The position numbers and the translations under genes were made by a program. From Nelumbo lutea (Eukaryota; Streptophyta; Magnoliopsida; Proteales; Nelumbonaceae), in NCBI GenBank assembly GCA_022828595.1, contig JAKGHH010000005.1:58647655-58711654 (forward strand): a stretch of 64,000 nt of DNA, in the 5' to 3' direction. Each line of letters starts with the position of its first letter. Position 1 is the first letter of the stretch. This document shows, piece by piece, positions 58,610 to 64,000 of the stretch. Under the pieces are notes generated by a model. The model saw nothing but the letters and a program-made list of their open reading frames with translations. It did no database searches and had not been told where the DNA came from.

Positions 58610-61600
58610 TTGTTTGGAACCGTTTTTCCATAAAAAAACAGTGCTCCAAGCCATGTCTCGGAAATTGGGAAAGCATGGCTTGGAGCAATGCCAAATTTGG
58701 CATTTCCTACAACTGTAACTCATTGCTGCCAACAGGGCATTGATGTGGCACTGGATAATGGGTATCAATGCTGAAAACATTTCCTGGAGCATTAGTACCA
58801 AACAGAAAAAATTGTTGTTGCTATAGTAAATATCCTACCTGGCAGCAACGATTCCAAACAAACAACAAAAGACATCGCTTTTCTAAGAAAACAATACTTC
58901 CAATCCACACATCAGTTGAGAAAACGATGTTGCATCTGCAGTATCGATGCCAAACATATACCAGATTGGTTCAGAAAATTACACTCCAAGAAATTCTAAG
59001 ACCAAACGGTAACAGTTGGGACCATATGAACACCTCTAATTAACAATAGAAGAAACAAAGACAAAATCTTCATGGTCTCTTATTGTCTTTCTTTGCATTG
59101 CATTTAGGCCCCATTAATTTTCTAGAAAATTATTTATCTAGGTAAATGCAATTATATTCTTTTATTTCTTAAATAAATAAGATAATGACTGTTTTAGCCG
59201 TAAAAAGTCATTATTAAAAAGAACAATTTTATGGCATTCAAATGTTGACAACTTTTCTCTAGGTGAAAAAATCATTTATCCACTTGGAAAACATTTAGAG
59301 AAAATAATTTTTTTATAAACCCTATATTAATCTGAAAAAATAACACTGTTATCTTAGACCCTGTTTGGATAGACTTTTATAAAATACTTTTATATTTTTT
59401 GAAGTATAAAAGCATGAAAAACATGATATATTTTTGCTTTCATACTTTTAAAAGTATGAAAAACCCACACAGATCTACGATCAGAGGCCCGGGATGCGTT
59501 AATGCATGACGTGGTGGGATTGGCAAAAAGCAAAGAACGTGAAAGAGTCAAAAGCCATGTGCTAGTGCTAGATTCTTCTGTTCACGTCGCAGACTCCAAA
59601 GTTCAAGCATCTGGCGTGCATGTGCGCCATGGACTGTTAGTTCACAGAAGGACAGGTCGTTCGTTCCTGGATAAGATGAAAACGGAAAAGAAAAGCGTAG
59701 GAGTTATTCCACTCAGACTAGGAAATGCCATTTCTCTGTCTCCCTTCTGACTTCTGAATTCTCATTTTCCACTTCACTGCCTCTATTTCTACTTGCGGGG
59801 AGACTGGAGGAGATTAGAGAAGAAATAATTAATTCCTTGGAAGCTTCATTGTAACTAATCTAATTAAAGGAGGACTAAGCTCGTGAAAATTGGTGGAAAC
59901 TTGTTAGAACATTCGTGGTATTTCTGTTCTGTGGAAGTTACGACATGACCGAATATTATGCCTTTCTTTTCAATATCCATGTTTAAATTACCCAAAAAGC
60001 TGTTCACTACGTGTTTGACTCTCTCTAGCTTTTGAATATTCTTCATTAGAAGTAAGTATAATACTTACAAGGATTTGAATATCATACCAGAAAGAATGAC
60101 AAAACTTGTAGTTAATCAATTGTATCAAAGTTCTAACCAATGAAGTTGTATTTATTAAAATTCATCAGGTAGGGTTGATTGGTCAAAATCCGTCTAGATT
60201 TTATTTATCTTTGTACCTATTATATTATTTGAGGCACGAAAGATATGGTACAAGCAAAAAGCTAGCCGTGAATATTAATAAATAACACTTGATTGACTAT
60301 CATGTTTATGATTTGAATTGATTGGTTAGAAGTTTTTCAGATATTATATTTTTTCTATATTATAGTCAAAAATGCCAATTTATATCTTTACCTTTTATTT
60401 TCTCACAAATATTTGGCACGTGTCTTTACACAAGCATGTAATAATGTTGAAATCAGCCAATTACAACAAATGTCAATCTCAAATTTAGTAAATAAGAATA
60501 TTTTAACAAAAGAAAGTGAAAAAACTAGATTAACCCAAACCCAACCTATACCTTATACCAACCCAGCCCATGATTGTCCAATGGGAGAATGACGTTCAGC
60601 CCAGGATCAGAATTTTTAGCTCCAAAGTACTGCTGAGGTAGGTGTCAATTCAGAATTGATGCCAATTCACAGGCGCGCATTGGTGCATAGGATGTAGGTA
60701 TTTGACATTTTGAATGTTTATAGACATATAGTGGAATTCAGAGATCTGCATTGGATCTATCCGTATTTTTCTGCCATCCAAATGAATTGGGTTACAATTG
60801 ACCTGAACCTGGCCTAACCTAGTCTAACCTGTAAGCTCTGTTATTATATTGATAGCCTGGTCTGCCATCAAAGTTTGTTTTTTTTTTTTTTTATGTAAAT
60901 TGATTTCGACTCTAACCCGATCCAGGCATATGAAACATGATCTGCTGCAAATTTTAGGCTCCCTTTGATGACAAAACCTTGTATAGGATATTCCTAAACT
61001 TTATATCTACATTGTACGTATTTGTAATTGCACTCTTCCCTAACTGAATCAGTTTTTTTTTTTCTTTTTAATATGCTTTACATGATACAATAGATTCACC
61101 AAATCATATCTAACCACACCCAAATCAGTTTCAATTCAGTAAAAAATATGTAGTGTGGCTTCTAGCTTTGCAAAAGCCAAATAAGTTATCACATTCAGCC
61201 AATAGCTAAATAATTGGTTTTGTGGTAAAGCTTTTTTCTTTTTATAGTCCGACTAACAAGATGATTTAGCTGTGTAATAGGGTGTGGAACTAATGATAAT
61301 GCCCCACATCAGTAAAAAAATATATGGGGTCCACACTAAAAGATTGAATGGTCGTGGGTTCTATGTATTATTATTGGTTACACAGCTATTGCTTTCAGTT
61401 AATCCTATCTCCATTAAAAGGGTCATACCGTACAAGAGATCCACCCACTGGAGCTCAACCACTTGTGCCATTGCCCGTCCACTCAAGTCTCTTTCTCTTC
61501 CACCAGAACACAGATTTCCACTTTGCCAACCCACCTTTGGTTGGGTGGTGATCAAAATCCAATATTCTAGGGTTTGAGGGACAAGAAATTAACTTCATAG

Positions 61601-64000
61601 TGTTCATCTTACATAGAAGCAAGAAAAAAAAATCAGAAAGAAGACTAAGAATCCAAATTTCCTACTCACTTTCCCTACCCATCACAACTTTGACCATTTT
61701 GAGACAGCAGGACTGATGACCACTATTAGTGCTTGGGGCTCTTGTAAATAACTTGTCACTTAAACTAACTCATATTTTTGAGCATTTAATATACCTTCAT
61801 ATTTTGGCAAGTCTTTCCATAAGATTTTTTGGGTTTGCCAAAGACCATTGGACCCAAAAAAAAAGTCATTTTTTATTGTTTAACAATGAAAGACAGGAAA
61901 CTAGAAAGACCTGCACTCAAAAAGCTCATAGAAGTTCAAAATGACCAAAAATCAATAAGCTTCAAATGAAGCTTTTCATTTTTTCATGCCTAAAATCTTT
62001 CATTTAACAGTTCGATAAATCACGGTGGATCAAGATACATACGTACCAATCTGAGATGTCGAAAGATCTTCCTAAAAAGACTTGCCAAATAACATCTAAT
62101 TATGATGATAATTGTATAAGTTTCATTTATTAGTTAAACAAGCAAATTCCGAGGCAACCAAATTAACCTAGTTCAAACCTGAAACACTACATAATTGGGC
62201 CTAGGTTTTGTAGTTTTGTAGTCGTGCTGTTGTAGACCCGGGCTTAGGCTATGTCCCTTATCATAGGTGCTGAGTTCAGCTCAGGCCTGACCCATGATCA
62301 TCACATCTAATTTACTTTTCTATGTGGCAAAACTATAATGTCATTGTCTAATGTAGATAAGTAATATAATAACCTATAATAAATCTCCTATTGAGTCATA
62401 GTTTCAAATAGGGTTTGAAGTATTGAGGGTTTGGAATCGGAATTAGAATGCTTCTTTTTTTTATCTGTTTGTATTGGTGATAATGAGATTCTGATTCCTA
62501 TTCTTGGCAAAATGGCATTCCCTATGTAGAGAATGGCCATTCTGACCTTCCCCCATCTAAACAAAACAGGTTTGGGGGGGGGGGAATAGGCAATTTGAGT
62601 TCCAATTCCAATTCTGATTCTGAACACAAACCAAAGAGACCTTATTGGGTAATTTCATTAGACATGTTGTGGAGACTTAACAACTACATAGTCTCTTTTC
62701 AACCACACTATAAAGGTTTGAAACATATGCTCCAATGGGTTGCGCGTATGATTCAATATATGATGAGCCTCAAATCAGCTTCAAATGAATTGAATGATTC
62801 AAAAAATCCAATTTTCAACCAACCATAGTGGAACCCAATGTTTCCCACCACATTAGAAATCTTTTCAACTTTCTATCCAAAACCATCAAGCAAAATTTCA
62901 GACAAAAGTGAATCTATCACAGATGTAACTAGAATGAGAAAAGGGGATCACCCACTTAGCTAATTGGTTTTAATTACAAGGATGCAATTAATTGCCTGAA
63001 GCTATTTAATTAGATACATTAAAAAAAAAACCTAACTTGGTACCTTATTATAAGCTTCAGGTTAGATTGGATTTGGGTTAGAATAACTTATTAGAATTTC
63101 AGCTCTTCGGTCAACCTAGCCCAGATAATAGCTAGATAAGCATAACATCACCATCTTCCTTTTCATAAAACCAGTACTATTTTGCATTTTTATAATAAAA
63201 ATAAGCATAATCACATGCAAACCCAAAGAATATACACTAACAGGGTTATAGAAGAAATTAACATATAATAACAAATAATTCTAGTCTGACGCTTGTTTGT
63301 ATAATTTAATAACAATCTTGACTCCCATCCATTATTTTTCTTTAACCCAGACTAAGAAAAGAGGTTCCTGCGAATCTGAAGCAGGTTCTAGGTCTATTTC
63401 AGCACCAACCCTTCTTAAAAAACTAGCCTTGTTTCACCTGGGAGCCACTAGTTTGTTGGGTTGAGAGTTGAAACTTTACTCCATGAAAAGATATATACAT
63501 ATATGATTAATACGAGAAGTCCCTTTTGGGTCTCTTGTTGAAGATTCTTGAGATAATGAGATGTCAAAGAGATCTTTGGCAGTTTCATTTTTTTCTCACT
63601 CAAGCTCTACTACATCGCTCGGGGAAAAAAATATTACAATAAATGTACGACAAAGAGCTAAAGTGGATTAAACTATAAGAGTAGACATATTTTGACTAGC
63701 GATGCAAACGGATTGGATCGGATTTGAATCAAGGTATATTCAAATCTAATATGATATTATTTATGTCGGATTCGATCCAATCCAAATATCTAATCGAATA
63801 TGATAGGACTCGATCTGAATTCGAATCCTATCAAATTTTCAGATCTTCAGATCCGATATGATCTGACTTGTTTTCTTTAAAGATTAATAAATTATTAAAA
63901 GAAAAAAACAAAATATACCAATTTAAATAAAGAAAAAACAAAAAAAAATACAAATATTTTTTAATTATTCTCATCATATATATACATGCTTTTTATAAAA
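58610..64000. other. Intergenic, repeat relics and one unexplained low-repeat stretch
   Basis: About 59470-59870 is more balanced in composition with no repeat I can match. It has ACGTGG-like words and an 82-codon open frame (59502-59750) of no recognised family. About 60957-61045 is a degraded foldback MITE. About 62400-62645 is a Tourist-like piece with a G run (62574-62584). About 63700-63860 is an AATCGGATT-type repeat. No supported coding sequence. Confidence 0.35.

Noticed and set aside
58049..58633. Two near-identical small ORFs starting MNLYIVYIIIL
   Set aside because: They arise from the duplicated 355-bp AT-rich unit and resemble no protein.

Overview
The window is nuclear DNA of a flowering plant. 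It is AT-rich, has a few widely spaced intron-containing genes of typical plant families, and is otherwise filled with layers of LINEs, SINEs and small TIR (MITE-like) DNA transposons. I could not fix the clade from sequence alone. The repeat style would suit a woody, repeat-rich genome, but that is only an impression.

Genes that look functional: a small membrane-anchored RING-H2 E3 ligase (3351-3848, minus); a SAUR-type auxin-response protein (22311-22628, plus); a seven-exon gene for a glutaredoxin-like + DEP + DUF547 protein of about 842 residues with a 1.8 kb leader intron (about 28.13-34.77 kb, plus); and a TRM9-type tRNA wobble-uridine methyltransferase with two coding exons and a separate leader exon (37619 to about 41.85 kb, minus). 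The splice joins given for the last two keep phase exactly.

Broken genes and captured gene pieces: a homogentisate solanesyltransferase (plastoquinone pathway) fragment at 21472-21965, with introns kept but a stop and a frameshift, cut off by a repeat; a trihelix transcription-factor fragment at 42161-42785 (minus) inside what looks like a hAT-type element; and two exons of a TMEM205-like membrane protein at 45063-45540 inside an element with long inverted ends and a perfect 9-bp target duplication. These last two are the best finds: apparent Pack-hAT and Pack-MULE gene captures about 1 kb apart.

Layout: 0-3 kb repeats and a LINE relic; 3.3-3.9 kb RING gene; 4.9-15.5 kb MITEs, including nested insertions, and a minus-strand LINE broken by a SINE; 19.2-20.9 kb plus-strand LINE with broken reverse transcriptase; 21.5-22.6 kb HST pseudogene and SAUR; 26.4-26.9 kb MULE-like element; 28-34.8 kb Grx/DEP/DUF547 gene; 37.6-41.9 kb TRM9 gene with a SINE nested in a hAT-like element in its last intron; 42.0-45.8 kb two gene-capturing transposons; 47-49.5 kb AT-rich diverged repeats and an almost perfect foldback element; 50-64 kb relics, including a 3 x 355 bp tandem array. 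The genes show no sign of working as a cluster. They are unrelated housekeeping and signalling genes, as expected in a plant chromosome.
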